Shown: positions 32,588 through 42,747 of the stretch, piece after piece
How the letters are laid out: every line of letters starts with the position of its first letter
How positions within the stretch are numbered: position 1 is the stretch's first letter
The notes under the pieces: generated by a model
What the model saw: the letters and a program-made list of their open reading frames with translations, nothing else
What the model was told of the DNA's origin: nothing
The model's database searches: none
Translations under genes and position numbers: made by a program
IMG/VR virus record: IMGVR_UViG_3300042869_001172
Span: 1 to 64,000 of that record
Strand: one strand, 5' to 3'
Length of the DNA: 64,000 nucleotides
From: a virus

Positions 32588-33805
32588 TTATTTAATAATG
32601 CTTAAGTAAAAATCTCTTCTATCTTTTGTTACTATATTCAAATCGTATCTGTCTTTAACGGTTTCATATAATCTTTCCCCCATATCTTTAACTAAATTAG
32701 GGTTCTTCATCAGTTTTTCAATACATTTTGCCCAATCAGAATGGTTTCTAACCTCATCAACTAACATCGCATTTCCATCAACAAATTCCCCATTTTTTAA
32801 ACAATGTTTCAAATCAAGAGTGTATGGTCCAATGTTAGACGCGATTAACGCCTTTTTATAGAATCCCGCCTCAATAACTTTTAATTGAGATTTCATTCTA
32901 TTAAACATATGATTCTTAATTGGAGACAAAGATACATCAAATTTTGAATAATTCTTAGCATAAGATGTAACTGGTTTAGTCCAAACTCTTAAGTATGATT
33001 CAGTCATTTCATCCGGAAACGAATTAGTATTATAATTTACTAAATGTTTTTTGTATTCTTCAGAAATATTTCCGTAATTCTGTGTAAAAATCTTTTCATA
33101 TTGAGCCCAAACTGTTTCTTCCGGTCTAATATCTCTTTTTACGTGCTCCCCTGTTTGAGAATTGATTTCTGTGACAGTTCCCCTAACATCAAATCCACAA
33201 AGAACATATTGTAATTTATCTTTGTGTTGTGCTAATTTACCAAATGATGGATTTAAAATATCTAAATCATGTAAGTGAGATGAACCGCCTAACCAACCAA
33301 TTCTCAATCTATCTGACTCTAATGTTGGTTCTTTAAATTGTGGTTCATTTGGATTTATCGCGTTGGGGATTACAAAAACATTTTTATTTATTTTTTTAAT
33401 TTCATCCGCAAATAAAGTTGTTGTTGTTGTAACGTATTTTGAAACCTTAAGATTCTCGACAATTTTTTCATTTATTTTATTAAATTTAATAATATCGTGA
33501 ATTGGGTGTTCTTTACCCGGCATCCAATAATCGTCAATATCACAAACAGTAACAATACCCATGGAGTTTAAAATTCTGATAAGGGCGTTTGCTCTTTCAA
33601 AATCTGCTCCAATACTCCTATGGTATGAAACTATTTGATATTGTTTCCAAAAGTTCATATCATCGTATGGTGGGTCATAGACGATATCGATATGAAATTC
33701 ATCTTTATAAAGATTTTGAAGAAAGACATGAGGGTCAACAGAACGAAATTTTCCAACTCCACTTTTATCGCTGGGTATTACTACAACATTAATTTTTTGT
33801 TTCAT
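32588..33805 (-). CDS. GT-B glycosyltransferase (GT4-like)
   Basis: A 405-residue protein. N terminus KINVVVIPSDKSGVGKFRS, middle VCDIDDYWMPGKEHPIHD, and the C-terminal nucleotide-sugar half with LRIGWLGGSSHLHDLDIL and QLKVIEAGFYKKALIASNIG (the E-x(7)-E-type region). Typical of phage GT4-like enzymes with an Asp-rich DIDDYW motif. Its 5' end overlaps the VSR-like endonuclease gene by 17 nt. Confidence 0.83.
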   Translation of the reverse strand: MKQKINVVVIPSDKSGVGKFRSVDPHVFLQNLYKDEFHIDIVYDPPYDDMNFWKQYQIVSYHRSIGADFERANALIRILNSMGIVTVCDIDDYWMPGKEHPIHDIIKFNKINEKIVENLKVSKYVTTTTTLFADEIKKINKNVFVIPNAINPNEPQFKEPTLESDRLRIGWLGGSSHLHDLDILNPSFGKLAQHKDKLQYVLCGFDVRGTVTEINSQTGEHVKRDIRPEETVWAQYEKIFTQNYGNISEEYKKHLVNYNTNSFPDEMTESYLRVWTKPVTSYAKNYSKFDVSLSPIKNHMFNRMKSQLKVIEAGFYKKALIASNIGPYTLDLKHCLKNGEFVDGNAMLVDEVRNHSDWAKCIEKLMKNPNLVKDMGERLYETVKDRYDLNIVTKDRRDFYLSIIK

Positions 33806-34550
33806 ATTTTTTAATTATATTTTGAATTGTGGTTTTTTCATTAAAATTAGATTCCCAAACCACTTCCAAATTATAATCATAATCAATGATGTTGTCAATT
33901 CTTATTTTATCCTCACACCATATTTGAGATGAGGGTTTTTTCTTATGAGGGTGGACATAATTAGAATCATATTTATTTGGATTACAATGCCAATAATCCC
34001 CATTATATTCAATTATTAGATTAAATTTAGGTATGTAGATATCACAAATATATTCATTGACTTTATATGTTCTCTTAACCTCATACCCAAGACCTTTAAT
34101 AATTTTTTCAATTTGTTTTTCGGGTTTTGACGATGAACTAAATTTTCTTGGGTTGTCCGATAATGTTTTTGACAATTTATTAAGAGATTCTTTTGTGTGT
34201 TTTTTTCCGTAAAATGGATTTCCCTCACCTGTTTGTAATTTTATAGAACATGTCTTACAAGGAGTATTATTATTAATTTTTCTATAATGGTTCCTACAGG
34301 CAATTGCCCTATCTATTGATTTAGTTTCAACATTTTTGTTGCATATAGGGCATATTCGATTAACTATAAAATAATTTTCGGATTTCACAATATTTAAAGA
34401 ATTGCATCTATCTCTTTTTCTAACAATACCTTCATTGTTAAGAATTAATAATATTGTTTTTTTTGAAACTTTTAATTCCCTCTCAATTGTTGTAGAACCC
34501 TTACCTTTTAGATATTCTTTAATTATCTTATTTTTAATTTTAGTATCCAT
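33789..34550 (-). CDS. VSR-like homing endonuclease with NUMOD3
   Basis: A 253-residue protein. N-terminal HTH (GKGSTTIERELKVSKKTIL), a zinc-binding centre (ICPICNKNVETK; CKTCSIKL), NUMOD3 motif GEGNPFYGKKHTKESLNKLS, and a C-terminal VSR/DUF559-like nuclease core (EKQIEKIIKGLGYEVK, EYICDIYIPKFNLIIEYNGD, YWHCNPNKY). It is free-standing, placed after the GT gene start. It has its own TATTTAT element (34556-34562). Confidence 0.85.
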   Translation of the reverse strand: MDTKIKNKIIKEYLKGKGSTTIERELKVSKKTILLILNNEGIVRKRDRCNSLNIVKSENYFIVNRICPICNKNVETKSIDRAIACRNHYRKINNNTPCKTCSIKLQTGEGNPFYGKKHTKESLNKLSKTLSDNPRKFSSSSKPEKQIEKIIKGLGYEVKRTYKVNEYICDIYIPKFNLIIEYNGDYWHCNPNKYDSNYVHPHKKKPSSQIWCEDKIRIDNIIDYDYNLEVVWESNFNEKTTIQNIIKKYETKN

Positions 34551-34555
34551 ATTTT

Positions 34556-34562
34556 ATAAATA
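34556..34562 (-). promoter_or_regulatory. TATTTAT element (minus) upstream of 34550
   Basis: GAAATATTTATAAAATATG on the minus strand; ends 5 nt before the ATG. Confidence 0.42.
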
Positions 34563-34595
34563 TTTCGTTCTGTCAGACGGAACATTTTTTATATA

Positions 34596-34616
34596 AAAAA
34601 ACCCACAAAAGTGGGC
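34596..34616 (-). terminator. Intrinsic terminator after 34636-35265
   Basis: GCCCAC TTTT GTGGGT followed by T-run on the minus strand. Confidence 0.75.
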
Positions 34617-34635
34617 TCTAAATTATTTTAGTTTC

Positions 34636-35265
34636 TTATGCTAATTTTTTAATTTTTGTTACTTTACCCTCGAATATGTGTTTTCCAACTTTAAAACTAA
34701 ACACTTCATTAGATTTTTCAGAACTTTCAGCAATTAACCCATTTTCTCTTAATGATTTGGTTACTGCCTCATTAATCATTTTTTGAATTAATTTATAATC
34801 AATTCCTGTGTTTGATGGTTGTGATTGGGGTTGTGATTGTTGTGGTACTGTTTTTGGTCTTGCGGATTCAGGTAAGTATCCTGCGTCTGAATTACCCATT
34901 AATCTTCTCGACTTTTCAATCAACTCATTTGACATAGTCATTGTTTGTTGTTGTGCGGGTTGACCAATTGGATGTTCCATCATTAATTTTTTAATTTCAT
35001 CCGGTAATTTTGAATTTTTAATAGCGTCAACTGTTGGAACACCAACAGGTTTAGTATTTTCTACCGGTAATGATGATAGATACGGTTGTGAAGATTGTTG
35101 TGGATTTTCTTGTAAGTACTCTTGAGGTATATTATATTTAATATTTGGGACTTCAAATTCTTGAACCATTGATTGACGAGATGAATCCATTCTTTTTGGA
35201 CTATCTGTTTGGCCCATAAGGGTTTTAGCATTTGACATTGCTAATTTTTGCATTAAATCACTCAT
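34636..35265 (-). CDS. Hypothetical Gln/Pro-rich protein with conserved C-terminal strand domain
   Basis: A 209-residue protein. The first ~150 residues are Gln/Ser/Pro-rich and probably disordered; a short helical region (YKLIQKMINEAVTKSLRENG) precedes the C-terminal VFSFKVGKHIFEGKVTKIKK, a likely small beta fold. No family recognised. It is followed by a good terminator. Possibly virion-associated, by position in a block of structural-looking hypotheticals. Confidence 0.6.
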   Translation of the reverse strand: MSDLMQKLAMSNAKTLMGQTDSPKRMDSSRQSMVQEFEVPNIKYNIPQEYLQENPQQSSQPYLSSLPVENTKPVGVPTVDAIKNSKLPDEIKKLMMEHPIGQPAQQQTMTMSNELIEKSRRLMGNSDAGYLPESARPKTVPQQSQPQSQPSNTGIDYKLIQKMINEAVTKSLRENGLIAESSEKSNEVFSFKVGKHIFEGKVTKIKKLA

Positions 35266-35326
35266 AAGTTTTTAATTTTAATTTAATCATAACCGATATT
35301 ATTATTTTGTCACTATAAGGTTAAAA

Positions 35327-35986
35327 TTATTTTTGTAATTTGTTTGTTATTGTTGTTCTTAATGTTGTTCTTTCGGTATCAGTTAATCGATTTCCGGTTT
35401 CTGACTCTATTGCCGAGTAGATTCGTTTGAAAGCTTCAGCTGATTTAGATAAGTCAAATCCTCCTTCACCGTATTTTTGTGTAAATTCTGTTGTTAATGA
35501 ATCAATTGTTTTATTAATGATTTCATCAGTATTTACTTGTGGTGTTTCAGGTGTTTGTTGAGGTTGTTGTAACTCTCGTGGGATTATTGATGGTTGTGCT
35601 GGTTGCCCAAAATTCGCTAAGGTTATTATAGACACCATACTTTTATCTCCATTTGGATTAAAGTTTGGTCTCATTTCATTAAAGACTTGTCCATTTGGTT
35701 TGTATGAGGTTATTTTATCTAATCTAAAAAGTCTCCATCCCGGTAATGGTTGGGTACCTAATGTTGCCGTATGTGAGGCTCCTTCATAATCCCAAGCCCG
35801 TAAAACTTTATTACCTGCTTTACTAACCCCAAGACATACAGGCTCAATGGTTCTTAAACCATCTCCACCCGGAGCGTCACCGGTGTAATATAAAACAATA
35901 ACTTGTTTTCTTTTGATTGAGTCCACGACACTTTCAATAGAAGCAATTTCTAAGATTAAACCTTTAAGGGATTCTTGTAATTTCAT
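35327..35986 (-). CDS. Hypothetical protein with WYL-like domain
   Basis: A 219-residue protein. Residues ~25-115 look like a WYL/SH3-type beta domain: QVIVLYYTGDAPGGDGLR, TIEPVCLGVSKAGNKVLRAW, GWRLFRLDKITSYKPNGQ. A Pro/Gln linker and a helical C terminus follow. WYL domains usually bind ligands or nucleic acid in bacterial regulators. The N terminus MKLQESLKGLILEIASIE resembles the short amphipathic helices at the N termini of other proteins here. It overlaps the next gene by one base. Confidence 0.6.
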   Translation of the reverse strand: MKLQESLKGLILEIASIESVVDSIKRKQVIVLYYTGDAPGGDGLRTIEPVCLGVSKAGNKVLRAWDYEGASHTATLGTQPLPGWRLFRLDKITSYKPNGQVFNEMRPNFNPNGDKSMVSIITLANFGQPAQPSIIPRELQQPQQTPETPQVNTDEIINKTIDSLTTEFTQKYGEGGFDLSKSAEAFKRIYSAIESETGNRLTDTERTTLRTTITNKLQK

Positions 35987-36285
35987 TATAGTTGAAAATT
36001 CGGATAAGTATTAGAAGCATTGAACTTGTTTATTTTAATTTCACTTTTTCTTTCAACTACATCCGTTGATGTTCCTGCTGCCGTATTATAAACATCAAGA
36101 AATACTCCTGTCCCTCTACCTTTATTATCACCATCCGCAACGGCATCTCTATTCACTGAGGAATATTCATTACCCGCCGCATTGTAATCGTTTTTAGGTA
36201 TTAATTTAGCTCTCTCCATTTCAGCAATTGCTGTTAGGTTGTTTTCAACATTTTGTGATAAATCGATTGTTATTTCGTTAGCCAT
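35986..36285 (-). CDS. Hypothetical small protein
   Basis: A 99-residue acidic protein with ITIDLSQNVENNLTAIAEM and VFLDVYNTAAGTSTDVVER. Not recognised. Coupled with the WYL-like gene at its 3' end. Confidence 0.6.
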   Translation of the reverse strand: MANEITIDLSQNVENNLTAIAEMERAKLIPKNDYNAAGNEYSSVNRDAVADGDNKGRGTGVFLDVYNTAAGTSTDVVERKSEIKINKFNASNTYPNFQL

Positions 36286-36287
36286 AA

Positions 36288-36764
36288 TTATAATTTTAAC
36301 ATTATTTCATTTATTCTTTTCAAGGTATTCGTAACCGCTTCGTCATATCGTTCAACAGTTTTAGAATGTTCTTGAGATTTTCTTACATTTGTAAAGTCTT
36401 TTTTCTCGTGAGGTTTGATATAAGAATTTTGCATTCCCGTATCCATCTTATTTCTTTTAGTTAAATCTCCAAATTCCCTCATTTTTCTTAATTCATCATT
36501 AACCCAATTTTTCATAATGGCACCACCATTTAAAATAAATGAAGGTTCATTTTGATTACCTATGAAATTATCAAAGAAGTTTTTAATTCTTTTTAATTGT
36601 TTGTATTCTATGAAATTTTGATGTTGTAACTCCTTATTTCGATTAAAACCTTCAGTATTTTCGTCAGCTCCTTTAACAATGGAGAAACATTTTCTCATAT
36701 GTTCCTGTTTGTCTTTTGGGAATTCGATTTCACCTTTGGATGAATTGTATAGGTCTTTATTCAC
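36288..36764 (-). CDS. Hypothetical protein
   Basis: A 158-residue, charged, largely helical protein (EHMRKCFSIVKGADENTEGF, YDEAVTNTLKRINEIMLKL). It overlaps the upstream gene by 8 nt. No known family; likely in one operon with 36757 and 35986. Confidence 0.6.
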   Translation of the reverse strand: MNKDLYNSSKGEIEFPKDKQEHMRKCFSIVKGADENTEGFNRNKELQHQNFIEYKQLKRIKNFFDNFIGNQNEPSFILNGGAIMKNWVNDELRKMREFGDLTKRNKMDTGMQNSYIKPHEKKDFTNVRKSQEHSKTVERYDEAVTNTLKRINEIMLKL

Positions 36765-37569
36765 TTTTTAACATTTTAATTAAATCAGAAACTGAAATAC
36801 CTTCTTTTTCGGCTTGTCTTTTCAAAACCGTTAAATTTCTTTTTAACATTCTTGAGGTTTCTAAATCTTTTTTATTTACGTCTCTACTATCAGATGATTT
36901 TTTCTTAACTAATAAATCTTCAACAACTTTAATCGCCTTTTGTTTTTGAATCTCAGATAGGGTTGCTCTTGTGATAAAATTTGGGTCTTTATAATATGCC
37001 GACTTTTTATCTTTTTTTCCTGATGGGTCTTGTCCTTTTTGTTTTGTTCTTTCTTTGGCTTCTTCCGGTTCCATTCCCATATCTTTAACCAAATATTCAA
37101 AAGTTTCTTCACCATCCATATCTTCGGTTTCTTCGTATCCGAACGCTCCTGACATGTCAATTTCTTCAATTTCTTCAACTGATTCCCCATAATAAGTTCT
37201 ATAACCACGAGCAATCGGGTCATTAGTTATACGAGCCATGGATATTGTCTGGTCCATAGTTTTCTTTGGATGGAGTTTTGGGTCAAGGATTGGAATTGAT
37301 GAATTTGACATAGCCCCATCGGCATTTACTAATTCTTCCAAATCAGTTTTTAATGTTTTGGTTGACTTAACTTTTTTTTCTTTTGCCACTTTTTCTAAAT
37401 GATTTTTAACTTTTTTTCCTTTCTTTTTATCGAAATGAATTACCTCATCTTTTTTACGAGATTCAGTTAAAGTTTCCTCTACTGAGAAATATAATGAATA
37501 TTTGTCTCCTTTATCACGAAGGAGAAAATAATATGGTGACGAATAAAATTCTTTATCTACGGAAATCAT
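36757..37569 (-). CDS. Hypothetical basic/acidic mixed protein
   Basis: A 270-residue protein. The N-terminal ~35 residues form beta-like strands ([20 protein letters not shown]); then a Lys-rich stretch, an acidic middle ([20 protein letters not shown]) and a helical C terminus ([18 protein letters not shown]). No recognised domain. First gene of the minus-strand block, divergent from the fibre gene at 37594. Confidence 0.6.
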   Translation of the reverse strand: MISVDKEFYSSPYYFLLRDKGDKYSLYFSVEETLTESRKKDEVIHFDKKKGKKVKNHLEKVAKEKKVKSTKTLKTDLEELVNADGAMSNSSIPILDPKLHPKKTMDQTISMARITNDPIARGYRTYYGESVEEIEEIDMSGAFGYEETEDMDGEETFEYLVKDMGMEPEEAKERTKQKGQDPSGKKDKKSAYYKDPNFITRATLSEIQKQKAIKVVEDLLVKKKSSDSRDVNKKDLETSRMLKRNLTVLKRQAEKEGISVSDLIKMLKSE

Positions 37570-37584
37570 CTGTTCTTTTTAACT

Positions 37585-37591
37585 ATAAATA
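37585..37591 (-). promoter_or_regulatory. TATTTAT element (minus) between divergent genes
   Basis: AGTATTTATAGTTAAAAAG on the minus strand; ends 15 nt before the ATG at 37569. It lies in the 24-bp gap with the + strand fibre gene. Confidence 0.45.
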
Positions 37592-37593
37592 CT

Positions 37594-39999
37594 ATGAACC
37601 AAGGTATTTATCAATTGTATATGGCATATCAAAACATTAATCAGTATAATTTTAGACGATGGGGTCTAAAACCGGCGAATGAAATCACGGACATTTGTCT
37701 TGCTTCAGACGAAAAAGACTACGACCAAGAGGTTGTATTTTCACCTTTATTAATAGGGGAATTAGATGGTAACAGAATGCCATTTAAGTTTGATTTTAAT
37801 AGTTCAGGAACAACATTATGTCCAATAAGTGCCTGTACCTTTAATTATGACACCATTGTATCTGAAAACTATTGGAACCCCACTAATACTGACCCAAATC
37901 TTTGTCCAATTATTACTGATTTATGTGATGTTGGATTAACAGGTATTGATAATGGTCTTGTAAAAAATATGTCCGGAGAGACAATTCAAATCAATACAGG
38001 TCTTTATATTTCACAATCAGACAAATTTAGTAGATACAAGTACGATAGGAGAATGAAAATGCACCCTATTACAGGATTTACAACTTCTGAAAATAGATTG
38101 TGGAATGATAATTCATATTCATATGATTTATCTTATAGTAATGATGGTGGAGATGTAGGATATGTTGCGAAATTAAATGGAGGATTCTTCCAAGGATTTT
38201 ATAAAATTGCGGGATATGATTATCAAATTTTTCCACAAAGACCAAGTTTAGGTTGGAGTACGGAAATTATGTTAAGATATAGATGGACGGGCGACACTTC
38301 GGTTGGATTAAATTCTCGATACCCAAATAACAAAGGAACTTTCTTTTATATGGGTGCAAGGGCTGAAAATAAATTCTACCATTACCCTGACGGTTCCCCA
38401 ATTCAAGATTCAGGATATACAAGAGTTACCTCAGGTTTAACTTGTATGGACACTTGTGCGTGTGGTTTATTAGGCAGTGACCCTCATGATTGTTTAAAAG
38501 TTTATCAACAATCTGGTGGTACTTCATACAATTGTAGTTGTGGATGTCCTTGTTCTTGTGGTGTATCGGCACAGTATCCTGAAACAGACCCATTATATGA
38601 CGGAGTATCAAACGCATTATCGTTGAGATTAAGTGGTGACACCGGAAGTCCTAAACTATGTGTTAAAACCTATAGAATTACAGGTGGATGTGAGACAACT
38701 GGAACTTGTGTTACAGGAATTACATATACTACTGGAACATCGGTGACCGAATGGTGCTCAACAAGAGGTATTTTTGATGATTGTAGTGGGACAACTTATT
38801 CAAATGTGGAACATTGGGTTCAGATTGATGCAGTATTTCAAAGATATGAATGGTTAGATACTTGTGATTTAAATATCAAAGGAGGTCTTGGATTAATAGT
38901 TAAAGAAATTTATACCGCAACTACCGCTAATAATAGTATTAGTCTAATTGAACCTCCAATTACTCATCAAGAAACTTATGACCCGGCAACTACCGAAGTA
39001 GTAACATTTAATGATAATTGGACAGCAGAAGAGAAATATAGACTAGGAACTATGAAGTTCTATGTTAATGGTAAGTTGTTTATGGTTGCCGAAAACTTTG
39101 AGGAAATCATTCCAAGATTACTTAACACCCCAAAAGAAAAACAAATCGGTGTTGGTTATAATATTTCATTGGGGGGTGGAACCCAAGGTCTTCACGATAA
39201 TTTAACATTCTCAGGTGGATGCCCACCAAATTTAGAAGAAATGGTTTACCAACAAGACCCCGAATGCCTTACAACTAACGACCTCACACACACAGAATAT
39301 TCCGGTTTAACAACTAATATTAGATTAGAAGAAATATTTGGGGGAAGTATGATTGGAGATATTAGTTCATTTAGAATGTATACCGAACCATTAAATACCT
39401 CCCAAATAAAACACAATTTTAATTTATTAAAATTAAAATATAATTTATTAGACCCTAATTGTTTGAACTGTAGAATCACCATACCATCAAATGATTTATA
39501 CTATGAATTAATTGAACCTACACCAACTCCTACACCAACACCCACACCAACACCCACAAATACTGAAACTCCAACGAATACTCCAACGCCTACAAATACC
39601 GAAACTCCAACACCTACGCCAACAAATACTGAAACTCCAACGACTACTCCAACGACTACTCCAACGCCAACAAATACTGAAACTCCAACGACTACTCCAA
39701 CGCCAACAAATACTGAAACTCCAACACCTACTCCAACGCCAACAAATACTGAAACTCCAACACCTACTCCAACGCCTACTCCAACGCCTACAAATACTGA
39801 AACACCTACACCTACTCCAACGACTACTCCAACGCCTACAAATACTGAAACACCTACACCTACACCGACAAATACAAATACTGAAACACCTACACCTACA
39901 CCGACAAATACACCGATTGAAGACACAAATTTCTTATTACAAGAAAATCTTGCGTATTTATTACAAGAAGATTTAAATAAAATAATAATAACTTATTAA
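37594..39999 (+). CDS. Fibre/adhesin-type protein with LamG-like part and Thr-Pro linker
   Basis: An 801-residue protein. The N-terminal ~630 residues are beta-rich with a possible concanavalin/LamG-like region ([18 protein letters not shown], and [16 protein letters not shown] earlier). A cysteine cluster occurs at residues ~284-322 ([18 protein letters not shown]). Residues ~641-775 are a Thr-Pro-Asn-Glu linker. A short C-terminal helix ends the protein. First of five consecutive adhesin-like genes. No signal peptide, so virion-associated; possible tail fibre or head decoration. Confidence 0.7.
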   Translation: MNQGIYQLYMAYQNINQYNFRRWGLKPANEITDICLASDEKDYDQEVVFSPLLIGELDGNRMPFKFDFNSSGTTLCPISACTFNYDTIVSENYWNPTNTDPNLCPIITDLCDVGLTGIDNGLVKNMSGETIQINTGLYISQSDKFSRYKYDRRMKMHPITGFTTSENRLWNDNSYSYDLSYSNDGGDVGYVAKLNGGFFQGFYKIAGYDYQIFPQRPSLGWSTEIMLRYRWTGDTSVGLNSRYPNNKGTFFYMGARAENKFYHYPDGSPIQDSGYTRVTSGLTCMDTCACGLLGSDPHDCLKVYQQSGGTSYNCSCGCPCSCGVSAQYPETDPLYDGVSNALSLRLSGDTGSPKLCVKTYRITGGCETTGTCVTGITYTTGTSVTEWCSTRGIFDDCSGTTYSNVEHWVQIDAVFQRYEWLDTCDLNIKGGLGLIVKEIYTATTANNSISLIEPPITHQETYDPATTEVVTFNDNWTAEEKYRLGTMKFYVNGKLFMVAENFEEIIPRLLNTPKEKQIGVGYNISLGGGTQGLHDNLTFSGGCPPNLEEMVYQQDPECLTTNDLTHTEYSGLTTNIRLEEIFGGSMIGDISSFRMYTEPLNTSQIKHNFNLLKLKYNLLDPNCLNCRITIPSNDLYYELIEPTPTPTPTPTPTPTNTETPTNTPTPTNTETPTPTPTNTETPTTTPTTTPTPTNTETPTTTPTPTNTETPTPTPTPTNTETPTPTPTPTPTPTNTETPTPTPTTTPTPTNTETPTPTPTNTNTETPTPTPTNTPIEDTNFLLQENLAYLLQEDLNKIIITY
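39513..39918 (+). repeat. Low-complexity Thr-Pro repeat tract inside 37594-39999
   Basis: Codons ACT/ACA/ACG CCA/CCT with interspersed AAT ACT GAA give [10 protein letters not shown]-type repeats. The tract is prone to length change and also yields spurious long open frames on both strands. Confidence 0.9.
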
Positions 40000-40000
40000 T

Positions 40001-42736
40001 ATGCCTAATTTACCAATATCTCAATTACCATTAGCAATATCAGGACAACCATCGTCTTTAATGGTGATTGTTAATTATGATGTAGAATCATCAGGAATTA
40101 CAAATTCAATATATTTTTCCTCATTAACCGAACAATTTTCAGGAAGTAGTGTTAATTCACCATTTAGATTTAATAGTTCAACACCAACCGGAATCGAACC
40201 TATTTCAGGTACTAATACATCGACAGGTTTTTATAGTACAATTGGTGGTGGTAAAGATAATAAAGCAACAAATGTGTTTGCAAAAATTGGTGGTGGAGCT
40301 TTAAATAGTGCTTATGGGGTTAATTCTACAATCGGGGGTGGTCAAGGGAACACCGCTTCCGGACATACAACAACAATCGGGGGTGGTTTTAGCAATATTA
40401 CTTATTGTAGTAGTTCAACAATTGGGGGTGGTTATAACAACACCACTTTGGGTAGTGGCTCAACAATTGGAGGTGGTTATCATAACATTGCTTCTGGAGA
40501 TTGTTCAACAATTGGTGGTGGTTATTGTAATAATGCTTATGGATGTTATTCAACAGTTGGTGGAGGGGGTAGGAACACTTCTTCCAGTACTTCATCAGTT
40601 GGTGGTGGTCTTTTTAATACCGCCTCTGGATTGTCGTCTATTGGCGGTGGTTATCGCAACATCTCATCTGGAAATTGCTCAACAATTGGTGGTGGTCAAA
40701 CTAATGTTGCTTCAGGTACTTGGACATCGATTGGAGGAGGTAGATGTAATAATGTGTCAGGTACTTATTCAACAGTTGGTGGTGGGGGTGGAAACACCGC
40801 TTCTTTAGGCCCTTCAACAGTTGCCGGAGGTTTTAATAACATTGCTTCTGGATTGTCGTCTATTGGCGGTGGTTATCGCAACATCGCATCTGGAAATTGC
40901 TCAACAATTGGTGGTGGCGGTTCTAATATTGCTAATGGTGATTATTCAACAATTGGTGGTGGTAGAAGTAATATTATTGCATTAGGTTACCAATCAACAA
41001 TTGGTGGTGGTTCTTATAATAATGCTACAGGACTTAATTCAACAGTTGGTGGTGGTTATTCTAATACTGCTTCCGGTAATACTTCAACAATTGGTGGTGG
41101 TCGTTGTAACATTACAAATTCAAGATATTCGGTTATTGCCGGTGGACAAAGAAATATAATTCAATCACCAATAAACGAATATTGTTCATTAGGCGTTACA
41201 ATTGGTGGTGGTATTGGACACAATACTTCAGGTGGAACATTTGATATGTATACAGGTATATTATCAGGGACAATTGTTTGTTGTAATGCTGGTAGACTAT
41301 CGACAATTGGAGGTGGATTTAGAAACTGTGCAACAGGAGCTAGTTCAACAATTGGTGGTGGTAGAGGTAATTGTGCATTAGGTTTTTCATCATTCATTGG
41401 TGGAGGTTCTTATAATTCAGCAACAGGTGCTACATCAACAATTGGAGGAGGTCTAAGTAATATCGCTTCTGGATGTTATTCAACAATAGGTGGGGGTCGT
41501 GACAATACTGCAACTGGGTATCTTTCAACCGTTGGCGGCGGTTCGTATAATACTTCTTCAAATAATTATTCAACAATTGGAGGTGGTCGTGATAACACTG
41601 CTTCTGGTACTTCAACAATTGGTGGAGGTCGTGGTAATACCGCTTCTTGTACTTACTCAACAATTGGTGGGGGTAGTTCTAATCTTGCTTTAGGTGATTA
41701 TTCAACAATTGGTGGTGGTTATCGTAATACTTCTTCTGGTAATAGTTCAACAATTGGTGGTGGGTATCTAAATACCGCTTATGGTGATTGTTCAACAATT
41801 GGTGGAGGAAAGAATAATTCATCACTTGGAAATTGGTCAACAATTGGAGGTGGTTATAGTAATTGCACTTCAAATGGTTATTCAACAGTTGGCGGTGGGT
41901 TTTTCAATCTTGCTTCTGGTTTTTGTTCAACAATTGGTGGTGGTTCGTATAATACTGCCTCTGGTTCTCATTCAACAATAGGTGGTGGTTTTGGAAATAG
42001 AGTTTGTTCTTCTTGTTCGTCAATTCTTGGGGGAATGTGTAATACCATATCATCCGCATTTACCCATACTAATATAATTGGTAGTAATATCACAGCAAAC
42101 AGAGCTTGTACAACATTTGTAAATGATTTATCTATTTGTAGTTTTACAGGTTCCTCAGGGAGTTCAGTTTGTGTTGGTTCAAATGGGTTGTTGGTAACTG
42201 CACCCGTTTCTCCATACCCAACGGCATATGGTTTATTTGCTCAAACAGGTGATAGTGCTACGGTATCAGCGACCACTGTCGAGACTAGTGTAATGGGACC
42301 AGGAGTTGGAACTTTGTCTGTTCCAGCAAATGGTTTCAAAGTAGGTGATTCGTTTCAGGCATCATTCGATGGTATTTTATCTTGTATTAACACTGCAACA
42401 ATCCATGTTCACGTTAGAACAACTGGTGGTGCATTACTCATTGACACAGGAGTAATAGATTTGGATACCTCAACCTCAAGACCTTGGTTGTTGACTTTAT
42501 ATTTCACAATAAGACAAATCGGAGGAACCACCGTTGCTTCAATATCATCCGGTGGACTATTCTCCTACCTTAAAGATTCTGGACTTACCTATGAAGGATA
42601 TCCGTTAAGTGAGATTAATAATACAACATTCGACACCACAATAATCAACACATTATCAGTGAATGTCCAATGGAATACCAATAATGCAGGAAATCAAATA
42701 TTTTCAAGAAATTTTACACTTACTAAAATTTATTAA
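40001..42736 (+). CDS. Fibre protein with ~39 GGG-type repeats (YadA-head-like) and C-terminal receptor-binding-like domain
   Basis: A 911-residue protein. Residues ~78-680 consist of about 39 units of ~15 residues, such as ASGDCSTIGGGYCNN, with core S-T-I-G-G-G-x-x-N. This matches left-handed beta-roll repeats of YadA/Hep-Hag adhesins and phage fibres. The last ~170 residues (FAQTGDSATVSATTVETSV, then SFQASFDGILSCINTATIHV) look like a globular C1q/TNF-type head. It starts 1 nt after the upstream fibre stop. Probably host recognition. Confidence 0.8.
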   Translation: MPNLPISQLPLAISGQPSSLMVIVNYDVESSGITNSIYFSSLTEQFSGSSVNSPFRFNSSTPTGIEPISGTNTSTGFYSTIGGGKDNKATNVFAKIGGGALNSAYGVNSTIGGGQGNTASGHTTTIGGGFSNITYCSSSTIGGGYNNTTLGSGSTIGGGYHNIASGDCSTIGGGYCNNAYGCYSTVGGGGRNTSSSTSSVGGGLFNTASGLSSIGGGYRNISSGNCSTIGGGQTNVASGTWTSIGGGRCNNVSGTYSTVGGGGGNTASLGPSTVAGGFNNIASGLSSIGGGYRNIASGNCSTIGGGGSNIANGDYSTIGGGRSNIIALGYQSTIGGGSYNNATGLNSTVGGGYSNTASGNTSTIGGGRCNITNSRYSVIAGGQRNIIQSPINEYCSLGVTIGGGIGHNTSGGTFDMYTGILSGTIVCCNAGRLSTIGGGFRNCATGASSTIGGGRGNCALGFSSFIGGGSYNSATGATSTIGGGLSNIASGCYSTIGGGRDNTATGYLSTVGGGSYNTSSNNYSTIGGGRDNTASGTSTIGGGRGNTASCTYSTIGGGSSNLALGDYSTIGGGYRNTSSGNSSTIGGGYLNTAYGDCSTIGGGKNNSSLGNWSTIGGGYSNCTSNGYSTVGGGFFNLASGFCSTIGGGSYNTASGSHSTIGGGFGNRVCSSCSSILGGMCNTISSAFTHTNIIGSNITANRACTTFVNDLSICSFTGSSGSSVCVGSNGLLVTAPVSPYPTAYGLFAQTGDSATVSATTVETSVMGPGVGTLSVPANGFKVGDSFQASFDGILSCINTATIHVHVRTTGGALLIDTGVIDLDTSTSRPWLLTLYFTIRQIGGTTVASISSGGLFSYLKDSGLTYEGYPLSEINNTTFDTTIINTLSVNVQWNTNNAGNQIFSRNFTLTKIY
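40234..42042 (+). repeat. Degenerate 45-bp tandem repeats encoding GGG units
   Basis: About 39 units with core TCAACAATTGGTGGTGGT. Two units (around 40620-40690 and 40845-40905) are nearly identical over more than 70 bp, indicating recent duplication. Confidence 0.92.
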
Positions 42737-42747
42737 CAACGTCATAT

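Noticed and set aside
39501-39926. Long minus-strand and +2 frame open reading frames over the Thr-Pro tract
   Set aside because: Low-complexity repeats (Val/Gly on the minus strand, Gln/Leu in the other + frame) produced by the same DNA; no start signals and the true frame is the fibre gene 37594-39999.
40308-41981. Leu/Val/Gln-rich open frames in other frames of the repeat fibre
   Set aside because: Shadows of the 45-bp repeats encoding STIGGG units.
40234-42042. Regular 45-bp repeats that look CRISPR-like in spacing
   Set aside because: The repeats are degenerate, lie fully inside an open frame, and have no separate spacers or cas genes nearby.
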